From assembly GCA_020024105.1 (NCBI GenBank), contig JAHHUH010000004.1:27555-91554 (forward strand): DNA of 64,000 bases. Reading direction: 5' to 3'. Every line of letters starts with the position of its first letter. Position 1 is the first letter of the stretch. A program made the position numbers and the translations under genes. This document shows, piece after piece, positions 1-7,977 of the stretch. The notes under the pieces were generated by a model. It was not told the origin of the DNA and did not search any database. It saw only the letters and a program-made list of their open reading frames with translations. Origin of the DNA: Phascolarctobacterium sp. Its GTDB lineage: Bacteria; Bacillota; Negativicutes; Acidaminococcales; Acidaminococcaceae.

Positions 1-2
1 TG

Positions 3-269
3 TGGAATATTTTTCCCTTCCATCCTTATAAAGATGGGAAGCTGCTTTCTAACCGGACACCGACTACTGCAGAGCTGGATCAGGGGATTAACTATGCCCA
101 ACTGCTTTTAGAGCTGGTACCTGGAATGCAGGTAGTTGCCATTGGCCAAAAGGCAGCCGCTACGCTTAAACGATACGGAGTGGACTGTCAGGCAGTTCCA
201 CATCCTTCCATGGGTGGAGCTAATAAATTTAAGGCTTCGGTTGCTGAAATTTTTGCGCATAAGGACTAG
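3..269 (+). CDS. Uracil-DNA glycosylase-family protein, C-terminal part (cut by window edge)
   Basis: The first 89 codons form an open frame with no start in the window, so the N-terminus lies to the left. The piece begins with WNIFPFHPY, has NRTPT, then VVAIGQKAAATL, and ends near HPSMGG. That order matches the second half of uracil-DNA glycosylase superfamily proteins, where HPS(x)GG is motif B contacting the DNA minor groove. The likely role is excision of uracil or other damaged bases, leaving an abasic site in base-excision repair. Active-site motif A is not present here, so the exact UDG family cannot be fixed. The stop lies 4 bases before the start of the ThrE-like gene, so they may be co-transcribed. 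The family is read by eye. Confidence 0.75.
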   Translation, partial: WNIFPFHPYKDGKLLSNRTPTTAELDQGINYAQLLLELVPGMQVVAIGQKAAATLKRYGVDCQAVPHPSMGGANKFKASVAEIFAHKD

Positions 270-273
270 GAAA

Positions 274-1053
274 ATGAGCTTAAAGGGGATGAATCGTCAA
301 GAAACATTGGATATGGCTATGCTGGTGGGAAAAATCCTTTTGAAAAGTGGTGCGGAGACCTCCCGTGTGGAGGACACTATTACCCGCTTCTGTGCTCATT
401 TTGACTTTAATGGTGCCAATGTTTTTGTAACACCTACCATTATCATTATCGGTGATGAAAGACCGGACGGCTATAGCTGTATTTGTAGGATGCGTAATCG
501 TACAACTAATTTACGATTAATTAGTGAGATTAATGATTTTACCTATAATCTGCAGAGCTGGCCTTTGGATTATCAACAAACCATGGCTTACCTGCAGTCC
601 AAGCTGGCAGAACGACCTCCCTATCGGACGGCATTGCTCTGTTTGGCAAGTGGGCTGGGCTCGGCCGGTTTTTCTGGTATGCTTGGCGGCAATGTGCACG
701 ATTTTGTGGCAGCCTTTATTACTGGCTTTCTGGCTATGCAGCTGCTCAAGGCTTTAAGGGGCTATCGTCCCAGTGCTTTTTGGGAAAATGCTTTAGCTGG
801 TGCGGCTATTGGCTTTGTTGCCATTATCTGCTGCCTGGTAAGCCCTCAATGTACTTTGGAAAAGATTATTGTTGGTGCTGTTATGCCCTTTGTACCTGGA
901 TTGGCCTATACCAATGGCTTGCGGGATTATATTGCGGGAGATTTAATTTCCGGCAATTCACGTATTGCTGAAGCACTGCTCTTTGCAGTTTCCATTGCTG
1001 TTGGCCTGGCTTTTGTTTTACAGTTATGGCTTAAATGGGGGTGGCAGCTATGA
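274..1053 (+). CDS. ThrE/YjjP-type exporter subunit (threonine/serine exporter family)
   Basis: A 259-residue protein from the ATG at 274; an in-frame GTG-free extension back to 136 is possible but overlaps the preceding gene. The soluble N-terminal domain carries KSGAETSRVEDTI (about 24-36), typical of the ThrE (DUF1212) domain. From about residue 120 the chain is hydrophobic with several membrane helices and the MPFVPGLAYTNG motif. This is the large half of a split ThrE system, like E. coli YjjP. It overlaps the small half downstream by 4 bases (ATGA), the usual arrangement for the pair. By homology it sits in the inner membrane and exports a small metabolite: threonine or serine in Corynebacterium ThrE, succinate in E. 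coli YjjPB. The substrate here is unknown. AGGA lies 3 bases before the chosen start; the ATG at 289 is an alternative. Confidence 0.88.
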   Translation: MSLKGMNRQETLDMAMLVGKILLKSGAETSRVEDTITRFCAHFDFNGANVFVTPTIIIIGDERPDGYSCICRMRNRTTNLRLISEINDFTYNLQSWPLDYQQTMAYLQSKLAERPPYRTALLCLASGLGSAGFSGMLGGNVHDFVAAFITGFLAMQLLKALRGYRPSAFWENALAGAAIGFVAIICCLVSPQCTLEKIIVGAVMPFVPGLAYTNGLRDYIAGDLISGNSRIAEALLFAVSIAVGLAFVLQLWLKWGWQL

Positions 1054-1496
1054 TTATTCCAGCCTACCTGGCTTTTATCCTGGCCTTTCTGGCTACGGTT
1101 TCCTTTGGTATCCTTTTTCAGGCGCCAAGAAAGACGCTTTGGACGATGGGATTTATCGGGGCAGTCGGATGGGTGGTTTTTGTCCTATTAAGGCAGGGAA
1201 TGGAGTATACTTCCTTTAATGCCAATTTTGTTGCGGCTCTTACTATTGCAGTATTGAGTGAGGCTTCGGCACGTCTCTTTAAGCAGCCTACTACTGTGTA
1301 TTTAGTGCCCGGTATTATTCCTCTGGTGCCTGGTTTAGGTATGTACAAGGGTATGAATCAGATTATTGCTAATAATTATGATGTAGGTATGAGTATTTTG
1401 CTGACGGCCTGTACGGATGCGGGGGCTATTGCTTTGGGTTTGATGATGGTAGCTAGTATTTTTAGGGCTATGAAGATGAAGAGTAAGAAAATTTAA
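1050..1496 (+). CDS. ThrE/YjjB-type exporter subunit
   Basis: A 148-residue, strongly hydrophobic protein with about four or five membrane helices. It contains VPGIIPLVPG, the mirror of the proline-glycine motif in the large subunit, as expected of the ThrE_2 (DUF3815, YjjB) half. The start at 1050 overlaps the YjjP-like stop as ATGA, implying translational coupling; an upstream ATG at 1035 is also in frame. Together the two proteins should form one inner-membrane exporter. The C-terminus is lysine-rich (MKMKSKKI), consistent with a cytoplasmic tail. The following mntP remnant starts 9 bases later behind a good GGAG site. Confidence 0.88.
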   Translation: MIIPAYLAFILAFLATVSFGILFQAPRKTLWTMGFIGAVGWVVFVLLRQGMEYTSFNANFVAALTIAVLSEASARLFKQPTTVYLVPGIIPLVPGLGMYKGMNQIIANNYDVGMSILLTACTDAGAIALGLMMVASIFRAMKMKSKKI

Positions 1497-1505
1497 GGAG
1501 ACTGC

Positions 1506-2057
1506 ATGGAAATAATCGAATTACTATTATTAGCTGTTAGCTTAGCTATGGACGCTTTTGCGGTAGCTATTTGTGGTAGCATGGTTTTAACACCTGCTAA
1601 ACGCTTCGAAGGAGTACTACGTTTTGGTGCCTGGTTTGGAGCCTTTCAGGCGGTGATGCCGCTGCTGGGATATTTAGGTGCCAGCTATCTGCAGAGCTAT
1701 GTAGCCGATTATGACCATTGGGTGGCTTTCGTTCTTTTAGCCTATCTGGGTATTTAAATGATTAAGGAAGCCGGTGAGGAATGTACCATGAAGGAAAGCT
1801 ACACGGTGAAGGGAATGTTCTTCCTGGCTATGGCCACCAGTATTGATGCCCCGGCTGTGAGGATTAGCCTGCCCTTTCTGGATGTGGGCATTTACTATGC
1901 AACTTTTATTATTGGTCTGGTGACTTTTCTTATTGCTACACTGGGTGGACTAGTTGGCTTTATGTTGGGCGAGACTACGGGCAAGTATGCTAATATTTGT
2001 GGTGGCTTTGTCCTGATAGGCATAGGCTTAAAAATTTTATTGGAACAGACATTATAG
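1506..2057 (+). pseudogene. mntP: Broken manganese efflux pump MntP (in-frame stop)
   Basis: Residues 1-83 match the N-terminal half of MntP (YebN), the Mn2+ exporter of the bacterial inner membrane, including AVSLAMDAFAVAIC with the first conserved Asp. At 1755-1757 a TAA replaces what is probably a Lys codon (AYLGI-stop-MIKEA). The same frame continues without shift for 99 codons to 2057, giving the normal total of about 183 residues. The second conserved motif, usually ATSIDALAVGVS, reads ATSIDAPAVRIS here, with Pro and Arg at conserved small or hydrophobic positions. One nonsense change plus unusual missense changes indicate real decay rather than a single base-calling error. A second ATG follows the stop directly, but a lone half pump is unlikely to work. 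Confidence 0.88.
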
Positions 2058-2082
2058 GATTAATTTTAGAAAGGATGATATC

Positions 2083-3210
2083 ATGAGAGAAGTCAATAAA
2101 GAGAGAATGCTGGCAGAGTTTAAGGAAATCGTAGCTATTCCCTGCCATGGTCGTCAAGAACGCGTTGTAGCAGATGTCCTCTACAAAAAATTGGAAGAAT
2201 TAGGCTTTAGTATCAAAGAAGACGATGCTGGCGAAAAGTTGGGTGGCAACTGTGGTAATGTCTGGGCTTTCCTGCCCGGTAATAAGCCTGGAGCTAAGCG
2301 TATTCTGCTTTCTGCACATATGGATGGTGTAGAACCCTGTGGCGGCACTACCGTTATTCAAAAGGATGGCGTGCTTTACAGTGATGGTACTACTATTTTG
2401 GCTGGTGATGATAAATCCGGTGTGGTTGGTATTTTGGAAGCCTTACGTATGTTGAAGGAAGATAATGCTGAGCATGGCGATATCCAGGTTCTCTTTACCA
2501 TTTGCGAGGAGGGTGGCGTTAACGGCTCCCGTTGCATGAATAAGGCTTTTCTTGATTCTGATGTAGCTTATGCATTGGATGGCGAAGGTGCTCCTGGTGA
2601 GATTGTTGTAGGTGCTCCTGGACAGTACTATTATAAAATTGGTATTCATGGCAAAAAAGCTCATGGTGGCGTTGAACCGGAAAAGGGCATCAATTCCATT
2701 ATGATTGCGGCTAAGGCTTTGGCGGCTGTAAAACGCTATGGCCGTATTGATGAAGAAACTACTTGCAATATTGGTATCATCCATGGTGGCGAAGCTACTA
2801 ATATCGTTCCTGATTTGGTAGAAATCCAGGGCGATGTACGTAGCCGTAACCCGCAAAAATTGGAAGCCCTTCGTGATGAAGTGGTTAATACCATTTGTGA
2901 AACTGCAGAAGCTTGTGGTGCGAAGGTAACCAAGGAAGTTGTTTTGAGATATAATCCTTTCTATATCGAAAAGGATCAGCTTGTAGTAACCTTAGCTGAA
3001 AGAGCTTGTGAAATGTTTGGCTTTACTCCTGACGTAACCCAAACTGGTGGTGGCAGTGATGCTAACTTTATTAATGCCTATGGTGTACCCTGTGCCATTC
3101 TTGGTACTGGTATGAGTAATGTACATACCGTAGAAGAATTTCTGAAGGAAGAAGACCTCTATAATTCTGCTTTGATGGCTTATGGTATCCTGCTGGCAGC
3201 TGCAGAATAA
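2083..3210 (+). CDS. M20-family metallopeptidase (peptidase T-like, PepT2 type)
   Basis: A 375-residue cytosolic dinuclear-zinc peptidase. Visible motifs are SAHMDG (His79, Asp81), TILAGDDKSG (bridging Asp at 109/110), the catalytic ICEEGG (Glu142/143), ALDGEG (Asp166) and a late NVHT supplying the last His ligand. A dimerisation insert with HGKKAHGG and NIGIIHGGEATNIVPD lies in the middle. The layout fits the peptidase T-like subgroup that trims amino acids from short peptides, consistent with a peptide or amino-acid fermenter. The start is preceded by AAAGGA. It is followed by a strong terminator at 3231. The exact peptide preference cannot be read from sequence. Confidence 0.92.
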   Translation: MREVNKERMLAEFKEIVAIPCHGRQERVVADVLYKKLEELGFSIKEDDAGEKLGGNCGNVWAFLPGNKPGAKRILLSAHMDGVEPCGGTTVIQKDGVLYSDGTTILAGDDKSGVVGILEALRMLKEDNAEHGDIQVLFTICEEGGVNGSRCMNKAFLDSDVAYALDGEGAPGEIVVGAPGQYYYKIGIHGKKAHGGVEPEKGINSIMIAAKALAAVKRYGRIDEETTCNIGIIHGGEATNIVPDLVEIQGDVRSRNPQKLEALRDEVVNTICETAEACGAKVTKEVVLRYNPFYIEKDQLVVTLAERACEMFGFTPDVTQTGGGSDANFINAYGVPCAILGTGMSNVHTVEEFLKEEDLYNSALMAYGILLAAAE

Positions 3211-3230
3211 ATAACATATTAAAAATCTTA

Positions 3231-3261
3231 AAGACCTGGTGTGTGCACCGGGTCTTTTTTT
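3231..3261 (+). terminator. Intrinsic terminator after M20 peptidase
   Basis: An 11-bp stem (AAGACCTGGTG paired with CACCGGGTCTT, one G-U) encloses the loop TGTG and runs into a T tract. It starts 20 bases past the stop codon. Confidence 0.93.
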
Positions 3262-3388
3262 ACAATAGACAGAGGACCTCTTGCTAATCAATTAGGCATG
3301 CAAATAGGTTAGTAAGATACGGAGAAATATTTTTGGACGGTAGGCTGTTGGCTGGTAGCCGATCTTTAAATAAAAAGGAGGGCTTGAC

Positions 3389-3658
3389 ATGGAAGGCTTA
3401 TTTTTATTGTCTGTTGTGGCCGTATTAATTATGCAGATAGTGGTAACGGTCAGGTGTAAAAAGAAAAGCTTTAAATTTCTGCCCCTTATAATTAGCAGTA
3501 CGCTTGTTCTAATTTTGCTAATAGTAGGAATGCTGTGCAGTAATGTATGGACTGGAGCTGGTTTATGGATTGCAGGAGTGTTGAGTCTGTTATATCCAGT
3601 TGCCTGTGTGCTTGGCTGGGGGCTTGCTTGGCTGCTACGCAGGCTAGTCCATCTGTAA
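3389..3658 (+). CDS. Small hypothetical membrane protein
   Basis: An 89-residue protein with three hydrophobic stretches (about 1-19, 30-50 and 55-83), split by a short basic loop RCKKKS, and a basic C-terminus RRLVHL. That suggests an inner-membrane protein with positive loops inside. The start is well supported by AAGGAGG six bases upstream. It is flanked by the peptidase terminator on the left and an orphan ABC ATPase on the right, with about 160 bases between it and that gene. I do not recognise a family and assign no function. Confidence 0.65.
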   Translation: MEGLFLLSVVAVLIMQIVVTVRCKKKSFKFLPLIISSTLVLILLIVGMLCSNVWTGAGLWIAGVLSLLYPVACVLGWGLAWLLRRLVHL

Positions 3659-3819
3659 AAAATTGGGAGCATGGACAAGTCGCTTACCAGGGATAGTGTT
3701 TTACACTAAATGAGTGGTTGTCAAGTGGAGAAAAAATGATTTGTGGCTTGAGGCATTAACAGGTACTTGCTAAAATATAATCAGGCAGGGCATACTCAAG
3801 GCTTTAGAGGAGGATAAAA

Positions 3820-4587
3820 ATGGAAATTTTAGCTGAAGCTGTAAAATTTTTTGCCGGGAAAAGGGAAATCCTCAAGGGTATTGATTTTACCTTGAGGGAT
3901 AAAGAGTTTGTAGGCATCATCGGCCCCAATGGCAGTGGTAAATCCACCTTTTTAAAATGTGTTTATCGCGTACAGCATCCTACTGCCGGAAAAATTTATT
4001 TGAACGGACAAAAGCTGGAAGAAATGTCCTATCGAGAATCAGCTCTTCAGCTGGCAGTAGTAGCCCAGCATAATTTTTATAGCTTTGATTTTGATGTAAT
4101 GAATGTGGTTCTAATGGGTCGTTCACCCCATAAGAGGATTTTGGAAAGAGATAATTTGGAAGATTATCAGATTGCCCGTCGTGCCTTAAAGATAGTAGGT
4201 ATGGAAGCTTATGAGAAGCGTAGCTTTGCTACTCTTTCTGGTGGTGAGCAGCAGCGGGTAATTTTAGCTAGGGCTCTTACCCAGCAGACGGAATGTCTGA
4301 TTCTAGATGAACCTACCAATCACCTGGATATCAAATACCAGCTGCAGATTATGGACATTGTCAAGGGCTTAAATGCCACAGTAGTAGCGGCCATCCATGA
4401 TTTGAATATTGCTGCCATGTATTGTGATCGGCTGGTTGCTATTAAGGAGGGTCAGGTGGTAGCTGTAGGAACGCCTAGGGAGCTGCTGACGGAGAAATTC
4501 ATTTATGACATGTATGAGGTTAAAAGTAAAGTACATTTTGATGAGGCGACCCAACAGCTGAATATTCTTTACCTACCTCAGTATTAG
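3820..4587 (+). CDS. ABC transporter ATP-binding protein, FecE/BtuD type (orphan)
   Basis: A 255-residue ATPase with Walker A GPNGSGKST (35-43), Q-loop Gln83, signature LSGGEQQ (139-145), Walker B LILDEPTNHLD (160-170) and a switch His in AAIHDLN. The sequence resembles the FecE/FhuC/BtuD/HmuV group that energises uptake of iron-siderophores, heme or corrinoids through a FecCD-type permease. A GAGGAGG site precedes the ATG. No permease or binding protein adjoins it. The only binding protein in the window is the lipoprotein at 31287, beside the TonB receptor, and the two could belong to one importer with its permease elsewhere; that is inference. Confidence 0.9.
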   Translation: MEILAEAVKFFAGKREILKGIDFTLRDKEFVGIIGPNGSGKSTFLKCVYRVQHPTAGKIYLNGQKLEEMSYRESALQLAVVAQHNFYSFDFDVMNVVLMGRSPHKRILERDNLEDYQIARRALKIVGMEAYEKRSFATLSGGEQQRVILARALTQQTECLILDEPTNHLDIKYQLQIMDIVKGLNATVVAAIHDLNIAAMYCDRLVAIKEGQVVAVGTPRELLTEKFIYDMYEVKSKVHFDEATQQLNILYLPQY

Positions 4588-4694
4588 CAGGACGAGAAGC
4601 TGGAATATCTGTATAAATAAGTACTGGGGCGACTGTGAACACCACAGTTCGTAAAAAATTAAGGACTGAGAGATTCTTAGCGGTAAGCATAAAA

Positions 4695-4730
4695 AACCTG
4701 CTACCTTAAGGTAGCAGGTTTTAATTTTAC
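4695..4730. terminator. Bidirectional terminator between ABC ATPase and ppx
   Basis: A perfect 11-bp stem (AACCTGCTACC / GGTAGCAGGTT) has the loop TTAA, T-rich sequence on the right and six A on the left. It can end the rightward ABC gene and the leftward ppx gene, which converge here. Confidence 0.9.
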
Positions 4731-4733
4731 TTA

Positions 4734-6263
4734 CTATTTTTCTTTAGTTGCCAACTCTAGATGTAAATCCATACCGTAGGTTTTGCGGAACCAGAGCAGG
4801 TGTTCCTTGAGCTGATGTAGCTCAATGCTAGGAATCCCATCAGCATAAATAGTCAGGTAGGCTTCCTTTTTCTCTAAACGGGGATTAATTTTATTTATTT
4901 GGCTGGTCTGGGAATAATCCATACTTTCTGCTAAAGCTAGGAAAAGGGCCAGCTTATTTACAATATCCCATTGTTCCACCTTTAAAAGCTCTTTGTAGAT
5001 ACGGTCCTTAAAGTAGTTTTTGGATACACCATTATGCCAACCGGCGATAGCTGCAGTCATCAGCTGCTCCTGGTGGCTAAGACCAAAGAGCTGGGCATTT
5101 TGGATCATATAGGAGGTATGACGGGCATGACTATAAAAGTTAATGGTAATACCAATATCATGAAGCAATGCCGCTGTTTCTAATAATTTACGGGTCCCCT
5201 TGGGCAGGTTGTGCAGCTTGGTCCAGCTATCAAACATTTTCAGGGCTAATGCTGTAATATGACGGCTATGGGTAACGTCCGCGGTATAGAGTTTAAGGAT
5301 ATTTTCGCAGCTGCGTTCCAAAATATTATTAGCTACCAGGGGCATCTGGTGTGCTTTATAGTAGTAGTCATAGAATAAGCCTTCACGAAGACCACAGCCG
5401 GAGGTAATAATCTTCTTGCTGCCGGTAAAATCAATCAGACAGCTGATGATGCTGCTGCCGGCCAGAATAATATCTGAACGTTCGTTGCTCAGACCAGATA
5501 TTTTTTTTCGCTGCTCCAAATTCGTCGTTCGTAAATCAGTAAAGTAATTACGGAAAGCTTGGGTAGAAAAAACATAATTATGTAATTTGTTAACGGGGTA
5601 CTTTTTAGTTTTCTGAATAATTTTTGTTACTGTACGTGCTGTACCGCCAACGCCAATAAGCGGCAGACCCTGCTGCTTCAACCAGGGACAGTGTTCAAGT
5701 CGGCTGGTAATGAAAAAGGACAGGTCACTATAGACATTTGCCGGCATTTCATTACGGGTATTGAACATATTAGTTGTATTAACAGCACCAAAGGGCAGGG
5801 AAATAGAATCTACAATTTTTCTATCCTTGAGAAGGATCAGCTCAGTACTACCACCACCTAAGTCAAAAATTAAAGCATTCTTGACATCGAGGGTATTTAT
5901 AACCCCTAGGGCACTGATGTAGGCCTCTGTGTTACCAGAGATAATATGTAGCTGGATTCCTGTTTCTTCTGCTACCTTTTGGACTAGGTCCCTACCATTG
6001 GAGGCGTTACGGATAGCTGCAGTAGCAACGGCAATAGTTTTATCTGCATGATATATTTTACACATGTAAGCAAAACTTTTCATTGTTTCGATGGTACTTT
6101 CAAAGGCTTCTTCGGTCAACAGGTTCTCATTATTTACCTTTTGACTTAAACGAAGGGACTCCTTCTGGTTGTAAACCATGTTGTAGGCACCATTGGCGTA
6201 TATATGGCTGATAACTAAACGGGCGGAGTTAGAGCCAATATCGATAATTGCTATTCTTTGCAT
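4734..6263 (-). CDS. ppx: Exopolyphosphatase / pppGpp phosphatase, Ppx/GppA family with HD domain
   Basis: A 509-residue protein. The first ASKHA nucleotide/phosphate loop IDIGSNS (7-13) is canonical, Glu113 lies in SGNTEA, the second loop FDLGGGST (133-140) is intact, and GVGGTAR (204-210) and SGCGLREG (288-295) follow. The C-terminal HD-type domain shows LLHDIG (His368-Asp369). The family removes terminal phosphate from polyphosphate or pppGpp in the cytosol. It is transcribed divergently, across 160 bases, from the degenerate paralog and ppk1, so synthesis and breakdown of polyphosphate are encoded together. It ends against a shared bidirectional terminator. Whether polyphosphate or pppGpp is preferred cannot be told. 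Confidence 0.92.
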   Translation of the reverse strand: MQRIAIIDIGSNSARLVISHIYANGAYNMVYNQKESLRLSQKVNNENLLTEEAFESTIETMKSFAYMCKIYHADKTIAVATAAIRNASNGRDLVQKVAEETGIQLHIISGNTEAYISALGVINTLDVKNALIFDLGGGSTELILLKDRKIVDSISLPFGAVNTTNMFNTRNEMPANVYSDLSFFITSRLEHCPWLKQQGLPLIGVGGTARTVTKIIQKTKKYPVNKLHNYVFSTQAFRNYFTDLRTTNLEQRKKISGLSNERSDIILAGSSIISCLIDFTGSKKIITSGCGLREGLFYDYYYKAHQMPLVANNILERSCENILKLYTADVTHSRHITALALKMFDSWTKLHNLPKGTRKLLETAALLHDIGITINFYSHARHTSYMIQNAQLFGLSHQEQLMTAAIAGWHNGVSKNYFKDRIYKELLKVEQWDIVNKLALFLALAESMDYSQTSQINKINPRLEKKEAYLTIYADGIPSIELHQLKEHLLWFRKTYGMDLHLELATKEK

Positions 6264-6423
6264 TTCCTCACCTCTGGATTAAAATCCACTGTAGTAAGTA
6301 TTTAGCATAAAATAGAAAAATCCTGCTCTGATTTGTATAGAATTTGTAAAATTAAAGTATTTCGCAGGAATTTTATAGAAAAAGAGAGAATTTATTAAAC
6401 ATATATGACTGGAGGTTAGGCCT

Positions 6424-7977
6424 ATGAAACATAGAGCGTACACTACATTTGCAGCAATTCATTTGGGTTCAGAAATGGTAAGTATGCAAATTTTTGAATA
6501 TCATAGTATAGATAGATATAAGATTATAGAGTCCTGCGACCATAGGATTACCTTAGGTGAGGAAACCTTTAAAAATAAGACGGTCAGCTTCAGCCTGGTA
6601 AATGAGATTTGTGATATTTTATTAGGCTTTAAAAATTTAATGCGGGAATACGGAGTTGAGGAATACAAGCTACAGGCTACTACGGCTATGCGTGAGGCGA
6701 AGAACCAGGTTTTTCTTTTAGACCAGATTTATAGCAAGACCGGTCTTAAGGTTGATGTGGTAGATATGCCTCGAGAAATATACACCAAATATGTGGCTAT
6801 CCGTAATACTCTGAAGGAAGCTAAAATTACCAGTGACCGCGAAGGCCTGCTGATGATGGATATTTCTTCCGGTGGTTTGGGCATTACCTTTGTCCAGGAT
6901 GAGCAGATTAAATATCAGGAAAATTTCCACATCGGTATTATCCGAATTAAAGAAAGCTTTGAACGTAATAAAAGAGAAAGTTTAAATTTCAACAGGGCAT
7001 TGACGGAATTTTTAGCTAGTACAATGGGGCCTGTACGTCAGGCTTTAAAGCATGAGAGCGTCCGTTATCTGGTACTTTCCGGTACGGAAACAGAATTGAT
7101 TTTAAAAATGATGGGGCTGACGACCAAGGAAAAGGTTTACCGGATTAAGACAGAACGTTTCCGTGATTTTTTCTATGATATGCGTCAGCTGAACCTACCC
7201 CAGTTAATTAAGGTTTATGATATTCCGGAAAACGTGGCGGAGCTGGTACTGCCCACGGTTTTGTTGTATGAGCAGCTGTTGAATCTGGTGACGGCACAGG
7301 AGATTATTATAACATCTGACCGTTTTATTGATGGGATGCAGCTTTTACATATTGCTACCAAAACTAAGGATAGTATTTGTCAGTTTTGGGAACAGGAATT
7401 AATCAGTCTATTTCATTGCATTGGTAAGCGTTATTCCTACGATGAGCAGCATGTAAGGCAGGTAGAGCGTTTAGCTCTGCTGATGTTTGATAAGCTGGCT
7501 AAGAATTATGGGATGGGAGAAAAGGAGCGTCTTCTGCTCCGTGGAGCTGCTATTCTTCACGACATAGGAAAGTATATTTGTATGCGCAGCCATTCTGCTT
7601 ACAGCTATCAGCTGTTAATGGATACGGATATCATCGGCTTTAGTGACCGGGATAAGAAAATAATGGCCCTGGTTGCGTACTACCATGCTAATAGGATTTT
7701 TGATGACGGACAGACTACTGTAAAGCCAATGAGTAAGGATTTGATACCTGTGGTGGCGAAGCTGGCCGCTATTCTACGGATGGCAGATGCCATGGACCGC
7801 AGTTATCTGCAGAAAGTTAAGACATGTGTAGTTACTCTGAAGGATGGACAGATGCTGGTAAGTGCTACCAGTAAGCAGGATTTGACCTTGGAGGAATGGA
7901 CGTTTGCCTCTAAGTCCAATCTTTTTGAAGAGGTTTACGGGTTGAAGGCCGTTTTAGAACGGGTGGAGGGAAGATGA
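6424..7977 (+). CDS. Ppx/GppA paralog with altered active-site loops, plus HD domain
   Basis: A 517-residue protein of the same length and order as the ppx product: two ASKHA lobes followed by an HD domain (ILHDIG, His378-Asp379). The phosphate-binding loops are changed. Where Ppx has DIGSNS this reads IHLGSEM (12-18), where Ppx has DLGGGS this reads DISSGG (145-150), and the SGCGLREG segment is replaced by ITSDRFIDGM. The usual exopolyphosphatase activity is therefore doubtful, while the HD domain may still be active or act as a sensor. Its stop overlaps the ppk1 start as ATGA, so the two are translationally coupled. A regulator or partner of Ppk is a fair guess. GGAGG lies about 6 bases before the ATG. 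Confidence 0.85.
   Translation: MKHRAYTTFAAIHLGSEMVSMQIFEYHSIDRYKIIESCDHRITLGEETFKNKTVSFSLVNEICDILLGFKNLMREYGVEEYKLQATTAMREAKNQVFLLDQIYSKTGLKVDVVDMPREIYTKYVAIRNTLKEAKITSDREGLLMMDISSGGLGITFVQDEQIKYQENFHIGIIRIKESFERNKRESLNFNRALTEFLASTMGPVRQALKHESVRYLVLSGTETELILKMMGLTTKEKVYRIKTERFRDFFYDMRQLNLPQLIKVYDIPENVAELVLPTVLLYEQLLNLVTAQEIIITSDRFIDGMQLLHIATKTKDSICQFWEQELISLFHCIGKRYSYDEQHVRQVERLALLMFDKLAKNYGMGEKERLLLRGAAILHDIGKYICMRSHSAYSYQLLMDTDIIGFSDRDKKIMALVAYYHANRIFDDGQTTVKPMSKDLIPVVAKLAAILRMADAMDRSYLQKVKTCVVTLKDGQMLVSATSKQDLTLEEWTFASKSNLFEEVYGLKAVLERVEGR

Noticed and set aside
1758-2057. Stand-alone 99-residue protein starting at the ATG after the mntP stop
   Set aside because: It is in frame with the first half and matches only the C-terminal half of MntP; no ribosome site is placed for it, so it is treated as part of the pseudogene.
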